Shown: piece after piece, positions 32,740 through 42,419 of the stretch | Layout: every line of letters begins with the position of its first letter | Numbering within the stretch: position 1 is the stretch's first letter | DNA from: Azolla caroliniana | Lineage: Eukaryota > Polypodiophyta | DNA: 64,000 nt | Assembly: GCA_043228905.1 (NCBI GenBank) | Contig: JBHGNT010000009.1 | Span: forward strand, 8,990,001 to 9,054,000 | Direction of reading: 5' to 3' | The notes under the pieces: model-generated | What the model saw: only the letters and a program-made list of their open reading frames with translations | The model's database searches: none | What the model was told of the DNA's origin: nothing | Position numbers and translations under genes: made by a program

Positions 32740-33193
32740 TAACAATCGGCAACACTTCGGTCCGAACCGAACCGGCTTAACGGTTTTAACGGTTCGTTTT
32801 AGGTTCAATTTTTTTTTAACAGTTCGGTTCGGTTTCAATAGTCAAAAATCGCGGTTTAACGGGGTTTTTTTTTTTTAATTTTAAAAAAAAAACATTTTGT
32901 TTTTAAACAATATTCTCATTTTTAGACCTTATTCTCACATTTTAGGAACATCTTTAAAATTTTAAAATAATAAAATATTTTAAATTTTCAAATTTTAAAA
33001 TTTGACCTAAGTTGAAAACCGAAACCAAACCATGAAACCGCGGTTTTAACGGATTAATGGTTTCACGGTTTGAAATAAAATTAATGGTTCGGTTTTAACG
33101 GTTTCGTGGTTCGTGGTTGGGTTCGGTTCAGGTTTCAAAAAAAATTAACGGATAGGTTTTGACCCTCTCAAACCGAACCGTTGCCGATTGTTA
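32740..33193. mobile_element. hAT-like MITE 4 (454 bp), perfect 8-bp TSD
   Basis: Perfect 8-bp repeats CTCTACCC at 32732-32739 and 33194-33201 flank perfect inverted ends TAACAATCGGCAAC / GTTGCCGATTGTTA. The interior consists of degenerate AACCGGTTTCGG-type motifs around an AT-rich core. It belongs to the same family as the elements at 13105 and 14273 (shared GGCAAC core and 8-bp TSD). It lies just upstream of the PEX14-like gene, in its possible promoter region. Confidence 0.85.
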
Positions 33194-33299
33194 CTCTACC
33201 CCAACAGATCACACAATGTCATCGACCTCCAATATCTATGTCTCTCTCTTCACACTTCATCGATATGTTCTAATTCCATGTCTACTATAAAATTCAGAA

Positions 33300-34316
33300 G
33301 CATTGCACATATCCCAATTCTGCCACATTCCGCAATATCTCAAAAATCAATAAACGATAACCATTCTGATTTCAAGTCGACACATATGAATTGTGTAAAC
33401 AACCACTGTCTTGGAGTCTATTAACAACGTGAGAAAACTTGCAAAATCTAAGAAATATAACCCCAAATCGAACGAGCTATCAAACATGGTGAAACTATGA
33501 TACAATCTCTCCACATTGAACTGTGCAAATAAGCAATTTCATGTTGCTAGTCCATGCCTCTTTAGAGTTAATCCCAAAGCCAAACCCCCAATCAATACTC
33601 TCCAAATGAAGACCTTTGTTAGAAATGGAAATTTAGAATGCCAACTACGTTTCAAGATCTGCCACCACTCATAATTAGAGTTACATGTGTTGCATTCTTG
33701 TTACCTATGGTCACTCTTTGGTTTGTATAGGTAATGAACCTTGCATCAATGTTATTTTGTAGTTGTCAAATAAACCCATGATTGGGAATGCATAAATATC
33801 ATCATGCTTCAATGATCTCCAAAATTCGTTAAGATTGGGCCTTGACTACATCTCCCACCTCTTTAACTCCCCCAAACAAAACAATCAATTGCATTGAGAA
33901 TGCAATCTCTTCTTTATAGGCTAGCATAATAGTCAAGAAGACACAAGTAACCCTTTCTACAAATAATTGCAATGCCCTTTATTAGATGATGGTGCGTGCT
34001 CATACAAATAAGAAGAGCCCTTCATGCCATGAGACAACCAAGTGTGAACACATAAAGCACAAGGAATTTCAAGTGGAATAAATCCATTCAGTAATTGCCA
34101 TCATGATGCTTTAAATTTTCTCCTCCCATGCGTTACACCCTCCTTTTCAATGAAATATTGGACAACAAATATCCATGGTTATGAGTGTGAATACATGTAT
34201 TACTATAACGAAAAATTGCAAGCCATCATATGCATAGATAACTTCAATATCGTGGCTCCCTCCAAGCATTTAGGAATGTTAGATGGTTATACACAACCCA
34301 CGTGATCCTTACCTCA
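33300..34316 (-). mobile_element. LINE remnant, 3' half (zf-RVT region), separated from its other half by Gypsy-1
   Basis: The minus-strand reading near 33650-33500 is typical of a LINE ORF2 zinc-binding C-terminus (WWQILKRSWHSKFPFLTKVF; IWRVLIGGLALGLTLKRHGL). Reading upstream, the sequence stops exactly at the Gypsy LTR start (34317) and resumes at 45222. Frames are broken by several indels. Confidence 0.6.
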
Positions 34317-34608
34317 TGTCATGATATGACAAGACTCAAACCCATGACCTTATGTTATATAGGTCGAGCTCTTGACCATTATACCCTCTATTGTAATACA
34401 TAGGATATTATTTTCATTTAAGTTTTATTATAGGAAATTAATGTATATTCCAGATTTCTATGGAACATTCTAGAAGCTTCAGGATTACTCCTGAGATCAC
34501 TATAAAAGAAGGCACTAGGCATTATGTTGAACCAAATTGGTTCAACGCCTGTCTTAAGCCTCATAGCCATCTTGTACGTACTCTTCCTATAATATATCAT
34601 CTGTTATC

Positions 34609-34648
<40 letters not shown>

Positions 34649-34753
34649 CCTCTTTTCTCTCTCTCGGGATTACGCAGTCCCGTCCTCTTAGTACTAATAA
34701 TACTTCCCTTCTTTAGTACTAATTCTCTCTCTGTTTTAGTACTATTCCTGACA
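34317..34753 (+). repeat. 5' LTR of Gypsy-1
   Basis: Starts TGTCATGATATG and ends CCTGACA. TATA box TATAAAA at 34501-34507. A (CT)n run lies at about 34611-34642. The first 70 bp, read on the other strand, resemble a tRNA (boxes A and B). Confidence 0.9.
34501..34545 (+). promoter_or_regulatory. LTR promoter of Gypsy-1: TATA box and predicted RNA 5' end
   Basis: TATAAAA at 34501-34507 predicts transcript initiation about 30 nt downstream. Exactly there lies AAATTGGTTCAA (34534-34545), which is complementary to the primer site after the LTR. Confidence 0.6.
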
Positions 34754-34755
34754 GT

Positions 34756-34767
34756 TTGAACCAATTT
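34756..34767 (+). promoter_or_regulatory. Self-complementary primer-binding site of Gypsy-1
   Basis: TTGAACCAATTT, two bases after the 5' LTR, is the perfect 12-nt reverse complement of AAATTGGTTCAA at 34534-34545, which sits at the predicted start of the element RNA. This is the arrangement of Tf1/sushi-type elements, which prime reverse transcription with their own RNA 5' end instead of a tRNA. No TGGTATCAGAG-type site is present here. Confidence 0.65.
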
Positions 34768-34823
34768 CTTCCTCTCTAGTCTTTCTTTTGGTTTCCCTCA
34801 TCCTCTTATCCTTTTTCTATACA

Positions 34824-35972
34824 ATGGCTTCTGTTAGCGCCCAAGAATACCAATCCGTTTTCTCCGAGCTGCAGTGTCTAAAAGAAAATTGTGTTGCCTT
34901 GGAACAAGAAAACAAACGGTTGTTAGGGGATCTTCAACAAATCGCCCTAGAAAAACAACAAACGCAGCAACAACATGGGGAGTTGCAACAACAACATGGG
35001 GAGTTAGCGTTACGTGTGCAACAACTCGAAGCAGCGTTGCAACAACAAGGATCAGGTCCCCAAGGATTTCATAAAGAGCCCAAGATTGGACCTTCTGTGA
35101 AATTTGATGGAACGCAATCGCATTTTAGGGGATTCCTCAATCTAGTACGCTTAATCATTCAAATGCATCTATCTCGACACCCCACTAATGCATCCTGAGT
35201 CGGCCTAATAGGCACGTTGCTTAGCGGCTCAGCCTTGGCATGGTTTGCTCCACTTCTAGAAAAACAATTGCCCTTACTTAATAACTTTGAAGACTTTATT
35301 AGCGAGTTTAAAGCTTGCTTTGGAGATACAGACAACATCCGGACAGCGATCAACAAAATCCGACGATTGCGTCAAGGCGATCGTCCAACCTTTGCCTACG
35401 CGATGGATTTCCGTCTACTCGCTTCAAATATCCCTTGGGATGATCAGGCACTAATGGAGCAGTTTCGCTATGGCCTACGAAACGATGTCAAAGATCTACT
35501 TCTAACCTTCCCCGAAGAACCAAAGTCTCTTACGGAGGCAATCAGTCGAGCGGTCCAATGCGACAACCGCCTTTTCGAATGGCGTTCGGAACATCAATTA
35601 CAAATACCACACTCTAGGCCGGAGCCCACTTACGCCTCAGTCGCGGCTAAACCGTTTGCACGAGACATACCTCAAGAAAATACTCCGACACCGATGGAGA
35701 TCGACACCATGCGTCGACGTGGCCCCTTATCGGAAGAAGAAAAGCAACGACGACATGCAAATCGATTATGTCTTTATTGCGGTGGACCAAGGCATATCGC
35801 AATCAATTGTCCCCATAGGCCAAGAAGACAGGTAAATCAAATCGTAGCCTGTACTAAACCCGAGTCAATTCTTCCCTTAGGAGTGTCTGATAGTATTAAT
35901 AGTACTAATAGCCCAAGTATCTCAAATAAATTTGAAATTCTTAGGCAATTATATGAAGAGTTAAATGATTGA
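34824..35972 (+). pseudogene. Gypsy-1 gag
   Basis: The ATG at 34824 opens a coiled-coil N-terminus rich in Gln and Leu (QQQHGELQQQHGELALRVQQ). A sushi/PEG10-style capsid follows (FDGTQSHFRGFLNLVRL; TLLSGSALAWFAPLLE; FRYGLRNDVKDLL), then MEIDTMRRRGPLSEEEKQRR and a CCHC zinc knuckle CLYCGGPRHIAINC near 35769-35810. One in-frame TGA at 35196-35198 interrupts the capsid; the frame continues unchanged on both sides. Gag would assemble the element particle. The frame ends at 35972, where pol continues in the -1 frame. Confidence 0.85.
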
Positions 35973-37253
35973 GTCTAGCCAAAATAGGAGCCGTTTGGTT
36001 GGACAGCCCTAGATCTGTACAACCCATTAGTGGTTCCATTCCCTCCAATCAAGTTAGCAATGTGTTTCTAGCCCAAGTCATGGTTAGTACTAAAAGTACT
36101 CCCCCAGCACACGTCCTAACACTTCTAGATTCCGGAGCTAATTCCTGTTTCATGGATCGAAATTTTGCCCAAGCTTCTTAGATATCCTTAAGAAAACTTC
36201 CTTGCCCCGCATCTATAGTAGTCATTGATGGTCATCCCATTGCTTCCAGGAATATTGTAGAAGAGTCAGAACCCATTCAAGTTGTCCTTGGTAGTTTTGT
36301 GTGTGTAGTATCATTTAATATAATTAGTAGTCCAGAGCATCCCATTGTCCTGGGATTACCTTGGTTTGAATTACATAATCCAGACATAGATTGGAGAACA
36401 AGAGAAGTCCGACATCGACAACCCCAAGAATCTACTCATCGAGTTTCAACCATTTCACTATGTCAATTACGCGAAGAAGGACACGAGGAGACAATGTTCC
36501 TATTTGCAATATCAGTACATCCTTCCAGCACTATTAAGAAGGAATCCTTAGTGCAACTACCGGAGAAATATCATCCTTATGCCGATGTATTTGACAAGGT
36601 AAAAGCCGGTACTCTTCCTCATCATCGTCCCTATGATTGTCCCATCGATTTACAACCAGGAGCAGAGCCACCATGGGGATCAATTTACAACTTGTCACCC
36701 ACCGAGTTAGAAGTCCTTCGAGCCTACATAGAGGAGAACTTGGCAAGCGGGTTTATTCGTCATTCGAAATCTCCGGCCGGTGCACCCATCTTCTTTGTCA
36801 AGAAGAAAGATGCTCACTTCGTCTCGTCGTTGATTACCGCGGCTTGAATAAAGTCACCATCCGAAATAGGTATGCACTTCCTCTTATATCAAGTCTTTTA
36901 GAGTGAGTTAATGATGCCAAGTTTTTTACAAAAATCAATCTACAAGGAGCTATAACCCCGTGCGGATCCGACCAGGAGATGAATGGAAGACTGCCTTTCG
37001 CACGTGGTATGGGCATTTCGAATATATTGTTATGTCGTTCGGTCTAACCAATGCACCCGCAGTCTTCCAACACATGGGAAATGATATATTCCAAGACCTC
37101 TTGGATATCTGTTTGATAATCTATCTGGATGATCTATTGATTTATTCGAAGACCTCGGAAGAGCACGATTCTCATGTACTATTAGTACTAAAACGACTCC
37201 GCGAGAATGGTCTTTATGCCAAGCTAGAAAAATGTAGCTTTGACTGCAAGCAA

Positions 37254-37534
37254 TGTTGGGTATGTGAGGAAGAGTGGGAAACACACAAGAAGCTCAAAGA
37301 AAGAAGCACTCACACAAGGAAGGCAATGGCTGGAATAGCTCTCTATTGATGAATGTTCCTAAAAAAATAGAAGCTGAAATATATATCCCTAAGTACTAAG
37401 TACCACCACATATGAGTGACTCATGTATGTGGTAACATGGGAAAAAACCTCTAGCCAGCACTAGAGTAAAAAGTGCCCATGTATAGGGAAAATGGTTCAC
37501 ATCAAAGCTACTAGAGGAACACGCAAGTGTAACA
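37254..37534 (-). repeat. 3' LTR of Copia-E
   Basis: On the minus strand it begins TGTTACACTTGCG and ends CATACCCAACA. It reads identically to 42139-42419. Confidence 0.95.
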
Positions 37535-37580
37535 AACCCCCCTGGAGCGAATGATGTGAACATGTACAAGGAGTGACAGA

Positions 37581-40500
37581 TCAGCCCCCACAAGGCAATA
37601 AGCCTAAAGCTTTGCGAAAAGCTTCAAACTTTTCTCGTGGAAGAGCTTTGGTGAATATGTCTGCCACGTTATCTTGTGTAGGCACATATACCAAATCAAT
37701 ATCTCCTGCATGAAAGCGCTCTCTCACATAGTGATAATGCACCTCAATGTGTTTGGTCCGTGCATGAAATACAGGATTTCGTGCAACAGCCAATGCACTC
37801 TGACTATCTGTGAGAATACGTGTAGCAACTTCAATCTCCATGCAAAGATCCATCAAAAGGCGTCTTAGCCATATACACTCCACTGTAGCTGTGAAAACTG
37901 CCCTGTACTCAGCTTCACAACTTGATGTCGCCACTGTAGGTTGCTTTTTACTCAACCAAGATATACATGAGTTTCCAAAGAAAAAGCAATTACCACTAGT
38001 GGACACGCGAGTATCATAACAACCAGCCCAATCACTATCTGTAAAAGCATGCAAGCATGGCTGAGTATCTCTGCCATAAAAGAGACCCAAGCTCAAAGTG
38101 CCTCTAAGATATCTGAACACACGTTTCACTGCTTGCCAATGCTTAGTGCCAGGGCTATGCATGAATCGACTCAATTGGGAGATTGCATACTGTATATCCG
38201 GCCTTGTATTGCATGCATATATAAGACATCCCACAGCTTGTTGATAAAGAGAAGTATCAAACGCATCACTAGAATCCTCAACAGAGAACCTAAATCCTGT
38301 CTCCACAGGTGTATAAACCGGCTTGCAATCCTCAAAGTCAAAACGCTGAAGTAGTTTTTCAACATACTTTCCTTGATGCATAAACATTCCCCCCTCAACG
38401 GATACAAACTGGATGCCAAGATAGTAGCTCAAAAGACCAAGATAAGTGACTTCAAAAGTATGCTGCAAATCAGCCATAAGAAAATCGAGTTTTGCATCAC
38501 ATGACCCAGTCAAGAGTATGTCATCAACATAAAGAACGAGCACTAGAAGATCAGCCCCATCTTTGCGTACATAAAGTGTGCTTTCAATCGGACTACATGT
38601 GAAGCCAAGAGAAATCAAGTGCTTATGGATTTTTTCATACCATGCACGCGGAGCTTGCTTGAGACCATACAAGGCCTTATGCAAGCGACAAACCATATGC
38701 TCTTTCTCTTTCGTAGCAAATCCAGGAGGTTGCTTCACATAAACCTCTTCTTGCAAATCACCATTTAAAAAGGCTGTTTTTATGTCCAATTGATGCATTT
38801 TCCAACCTCTTTGGGCAGCCAATGCAACCACGGTACGAATGGTAGTCATGCGTGAAGTAGGTGCAAAAGTTTCCTCATAATCAATGCCATATTGTTGGGC
38901 ATATCCTTTGGCAACCAATCTAGCTTTGTAGCGATCAATACTACCATCGGGCTTTCGTTTAATCTTGTAAACCCACCTAGTACCAATCACATTCTTTCCT
39001 TTTGGCAATTCACATAACTCCCAAGTACCATTTTTATGAATGGAATCCATTTCTGATTGCATAGCACTCATCCAATGTGGATCATCACATGCATCTTCAA
39101 AAGTAAGTGGCTCCTCATTACATGCTATTGCAACAATAGAATAATCCACAAAATTACCTGATGCATGGCGAGAGCTTGATCTTGTTTTACCAAGTAAAGG
39201 TGCACTCAATTTGCTATCTTGCAAAGTTTGTTTCAGCCACCTCGGCATAGTTTGTGACCTCTCGATAGCCATACGTTCATTATGTAATACATCTTCAATA
39301 TGTACATCATGCGTGGGCTGAATTTCATGCTCATTTTCAGCCACATTTGGTTGGACATTTCGTGCATTTTCAACACTTATTTGCTGGAAATTTTTATCCC
39401 TTTGAGACTCACTTGGCTGGTCTACATGTCCATGGTCAAGCGCAGCACTTTGGAACAAAGGCATGAGTGTATCAAACACATCTTGTGAGCTAACTGTTGG
39501 TTGTTTTTTGCATTCAAGAAAAGGGAAAGCTGAATTTTCAGCAAATACCACATCTCGACTCACAATAATTGTGTCCGTCAATGGATGATACAAACGATAT
39601 CCCTTACTTTCCGCACTATAACCAACAAATATGCATTTCTTTGCCTTGTCATCAAGTTTGTGACGTTGTTGTGATGGCACAAGAGCATATGCCAAACAAC
39701 CGAACACACGCATATGACTAAACATAGGTTTATGTCCATTCCAAGCCTCATATGGCGTAATGACTCTCAACGCTTTTGTAGGGCAACGATTCAACACATA
39801 ATTTGCACACATAACCGCTTCCATCCAAAACTTGTTAGGAAGATGCTTTCCTTTAACCATACATCGTGCCATCTCTAAGAGTGTTCTATTTTTGCGTTCT
39901 ACAACACCATTTTGTTGAGGTGTATATGGCACCGTACATTGATGTAAAATACCTCTTTCACAAAGAAAAGCATTAAACTCATGTGACATATATTCGCCAC
40001 CACGATCCGTGCGTAGAGTCAAGAGCTTATTTGCGGAAAAATTTTCAGCCATAGCTAAAAATGATTTGAAGCAAGAAAAGACTTCATTCTTTGCTTTCAT
40101 AGGATACACCCATGTATGACGAGTAGCATCATCAATGAAGGTAACAAAATATACATGCTTTCCAAAAGATGGAGTCTTTACAGGACCACACACATCACTA
40201 TGAACAAGTTGTAATTTTCTTGTAGTGTGTGTATGACTATCTTTTGGAAAGGAAGCACGATGCATTTTTCCAAGAATGCAACCTTCACATGCATGTTTTT
40301 CAATGGACTCAAGTGTAGGCAACCCAATAACCATATCCTTCTTTTGCAAGTGAAGCAAACTATTGAAGTTCAAGTGACCAAAACGAGCATGCCAAAGCTC
40401 CATTTCAGCCATGGAAGAAGTATGTACAGCCAAGGCATTTAGAGAAGCCCTCTTGTATGTATCTAAGCGGTACAAGCCATTGCATAATGTACCGGACATC

Positions 40501-41867
40501 ACGATAACATCACCATTGCTATAATCGTGAACCATGCACTTATCATCAACAAAATGTACATGAAGTCCGGCTTTGGCAATCAAAGGAACCGAAATTAAGT
40601 TCTTCTTAATACCGGGCACATACAATACATTCTTTAAGATGACAACACCTCCATTTGCAGCCGAAAGCTCAATTTCTCCTACTCCAATGATAGGATAAGA
40701 GGCATTGTTTGCACACACCACATGTCCACCTTTGGGTGCATCTTTCAAGGATGCAAAAAAACTTTTGCATGAAGTAATGTGCTTTGAAGCACCACTATCA
40801 AAGAACCAATCCGAATCAATCTCACTTACAACCATACATTTAGAGTGCAATGATGCATCATAATGATATGTAACAACACATGCCCAATAATCTTGAGCCA
40901 TGTTGGCCTCATCACTCTTTGCACTTGAAACATTTTCAGAAATGGTCATGCCGGATTCCTTCTTCTTCTCATTGCGCTTAACAAGCTTTCTACATTCTTC
41001 AATCGTATGGCCAACCTTTCGACAATATTTGCATCTTTTCTTCTTTTGCAAATCACCATCATTAGAGGAATAAGTGAAAGAGGGAGGTTGAGGCTTTGGT
41101 TTTGAAGAACCAAAAGCTGAACCATGCTTGCCTTTTCCTTTTTGTGAGATAGCAAGTGCTTGTGTTCCCTCTATCAAACCACTTCTATTCACTCTAGATT
41201 GTTCTTCTTGCAAAAGAAGAGACACAACCTCATCAAATGCGTACATATCCGTATTCCCTTTTGCAACCAAACGAATAGTAGTAGCAAAGCTTTGAAAAGA
41301 TTCGGGTAATCCTTTCAACAACGTAGAGACAAGTGATGTATTCGAAATGATCTCATCAATGTTTGCCAATTGCTCTTTCAAATCTTTAATGCGTGTCACA
41401 TACACATCTACCGACTCATTTTCAGCCATATATACATCCTCAAGTTGCTTTCTCAAATATGCAACACGTGCTTCGTTACGCACGGCATACAACGAAGCAA
41501 GAGTGTCCCATGCTTGTTTGGACGTAGAGCATGACCGAATATGTGGAACTATATGACGCTTCACAGAAAGTGCAATCAATGCATGAGCTTGAGCATCTTT
41601 TCCATCCCATCTAAGTTGCTCTTGTGTTGGTGGAGTAGATGAAGTCACTGTGCTCGAAGATGAACCTGTATCTGTGATAGTAGACTGTGAAGTAGTAGGA
41701 CCGGCGGGGCGTCGATCTACATCTACCACTATGTTCCATAGTTGTTTGGCAACAAGAACGTGTTTCATCATGTAGGACCACATTGGATAGTTTGTCCCAT
41801 CAAGCTTATCTTCAGCTTGAAGCATGCCAAACAAATCACCATTGTTTGCCATTTTACCAAAGAACAA
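37581..41867 (-). CDS. Copia-E Gag-Pol polyprotein, intact (1428 codons)
   Basis: One frame without stops. The start may be the ATG at 41867 or, five codons later, MANNGDLFGML. Domains: UBN2-type gag (about 15-240); CCHC knuckle CKYCRKVGHTIEEC (near 280); aspartic protease DWFFDSGASKHIT (near 354); GAG-pre-integrase LWHARFGHLNFNSL with C..C; integrase catalytic core with HSDVCGP (near 555), FIDDATRHTWVYP, RTDRGGEY and TPQQNGVVERKNRT, preserving the D-D-E set; RT with KPDGSIDRYKARLVAKGYAQ, HQLDIKTAFLNGDL and YVDD (near 1112); RNase H with TDSDWAGCYDTRVSTSGNCF (near 1276) and KALPREKFEAFRKALGL. Every catalytic motif I can check is present. It encodes all activities for particle formation, reverse transcription and integration. 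Confidence 0.95.
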   Translation of the reverse strand: MFFGKMANNGDLFGMLQAEDKLDGTNYPMWSYMMKHVLVAKQLWNIVVDVDRRPAGPTTSQSTITDTGSSSSTVTSSTPPTQEQLRWDGKDAQAHALIALSVKRHIVPHIRSCSTSKQAWDTLASLYAVRNEARVAYLRKQLEDVYMAENESVDVYVTRIKDLKEQLANIDEIISNTSLVSTLLKGLPESFQSFATTIRLVAKGNTDMYAFDEVVSLLLQEEQSRVNRSGLIEGTQALAISQKGKGKHGSAFGSSKPKPQPPSFTYSSNDGDLQKKKRCKYCRKVGHTIEECRKLVKRNEKKKESGMTISENVSSAKSDEANMAQDYWACVVTYHYDASLHSKCMVVSEIDSDWFFDSGASKHITSCKSFFASLKDAPKGGHVVCANNASYPIIGVGEIELSAANGGVVILKNVLYVPGIKKNLISVPLIAKAGLHVHFVDDKCMVHDYSNGDVIVMSGTLCNGLYRLDTYKRASLNALAVHTSSMAEMELWHARFGHLNFNSLLHLQKKDMVIGLPTLESIEKHACEGCILGKMHRASFPKDSHTHTTRKLQLVHSDVCGPVKTPSFGKHVYFVTFIDDATRHTWVYPMKAKNEVFSCFKSFLAMAENFSANKLLTLRTDRGGEYMSHEFNAFLCERGILHQCTVPYTPQQNGVVERKNRTLLEMARCMVKGKHLPNKFWMEAVMCANYVLNRCPTKALRVITPYEAWNGHKPMFSHMRVFGCLAYALVPSQQRHKLDDKAKKCIFVGYSAESKGYRLYHPLTDTIIVSRDVVFAENSAFPFLECKKQPTVSSQDVFDTLMPLFQSAALDHGHVDQPSESQRDKNFQQISVENARNVQPNVAENEHEIQPTHDVHIEDVLHNERMAIERSQTMPRWLKQTLQDSKLSAPLLGKTRSSSRHASGNFVDYSIVAIACNEEPLTFEDACDDPHWMSAMQSEMDSIHKNGTWELCELPKGKNVIGTRWVYKIKRKPDGSIDRYKARLVAKGYAQQYGIDYEETFAPTSRMTTIRTVVALAAQRGWKMHQLDIKTAFLNGDLQEEVYVKQPPGFATKEKEHMVCRLHKALYGLKQAPRAWYEKIHKHLISLGFTCSPIESTLYVRKDGADLLVLVLYVDDILLTGSCDAKLDFLMADLQHTFEVTYLGLLSYYLGIQFVSVEGGMFMHQGKYVEKLLQRFDFEDCKPVYTPVETGFRFSVEDSSDAFDTSLYQQAVGCLIYACNTRPDIQYAISQLSRFMHSPGTKHWQAVKRVFRYLRGTLSLGLFYGRDTQPCLHAFTDSDWAGCYDTRVSTSGNCFFFGNSCISWLSKKQPTVATSSCEAEYRAVFTATVECIWLRRLLMDLCMEIEVATRILTDSQSALAVARNPVFHARTKHIEVHYHYVRERFHAGDIDLVYVPTQDNVADIFTKALPREKFEAFRKALGLLPCGG

Positions 41868-42138
41868 GAAAGTGGTAAAATATTACCTCAACAAATCGGA
41901 AATGAGTGCTGAAAATGCAGCTCACAAACTATCACTCGGATGACGATTTCGACTACACGAACGGCTTCGAAATGGGGGTAAAACAGCAGGGTACCTGCTG
42001 AAAATGCGCTCCAAGTGCTGAAATACACTTCTCTATATTCGGAAGTTGATTTGCACAATGAAAAGTGCGCGCGCGCCGCGACACCGCGATGCGGACAACG
42101 GAAGATGGAGAGGATGAAGAACTTGGCTCTGATACCAC

Positions 42139-42419
42139 TGTTGGGTATGTGAGGAAGAGTGGGAAACACACAAGAAGCTCAAAGAAAGAAGCACTCACAC
42201 AAGGAAGGCAATGGCTGGAATAGCTCTCTATTGATGAATGTTCCTAAAAAAATAGAAGCTGAAATATATATCCCTAAGTACTAAGTACCACCACATATGA
42301 GTGACTCATGTATGTGGTAACATGGGAAAAAACCTCTAGCCAGCACTAGAGTAAAAAGTGCCCATGTATAGGGAAAATGGTTCACATCAAAGCTACTAGA
42401 GGAACACGCAAGTGTAACA
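42139..42419 (-). repeat. 5' LTR of Copia-E
   Basis: Same 281-bp sequence as 37254-37534. On the minus strand it is followed one base later by the initiator-Met primer site. Confidence 0.95.

Larger units (their letters stand above)
37254..42419 (-). mobile_element. Copia-E: young, apparently complete Ty1/copia element nested in Gypsy-1
   Basis: Two 281-bp LTRs (37254-37534 and 42139-42419) read as identical by eye. A perfect 5-bp target duplication AGCAA lies at 37249-37253 and 42420-42424. Removing the element restores the Gypsy reading [10 protein letters not shown]. On the minus strand, the primer site TGGTATCAGAGCCAAG (42137-42122) is initiator-Met type, and a G-rich purine tract lies next to the 3' LTR (37535-37545). 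The internal region holds one uninterrupted polyprotein frame. Identical LTRs and an intact frame indicate very recent insertion and possible autonomy. Length is 5166 bp. Confidence 0.95.

Noticed and set aside
34611-34642. (CT)n run as a regulatory element
   Set aside because: Simple microsatellite inside the LTR that differs in length between the two LTRs.
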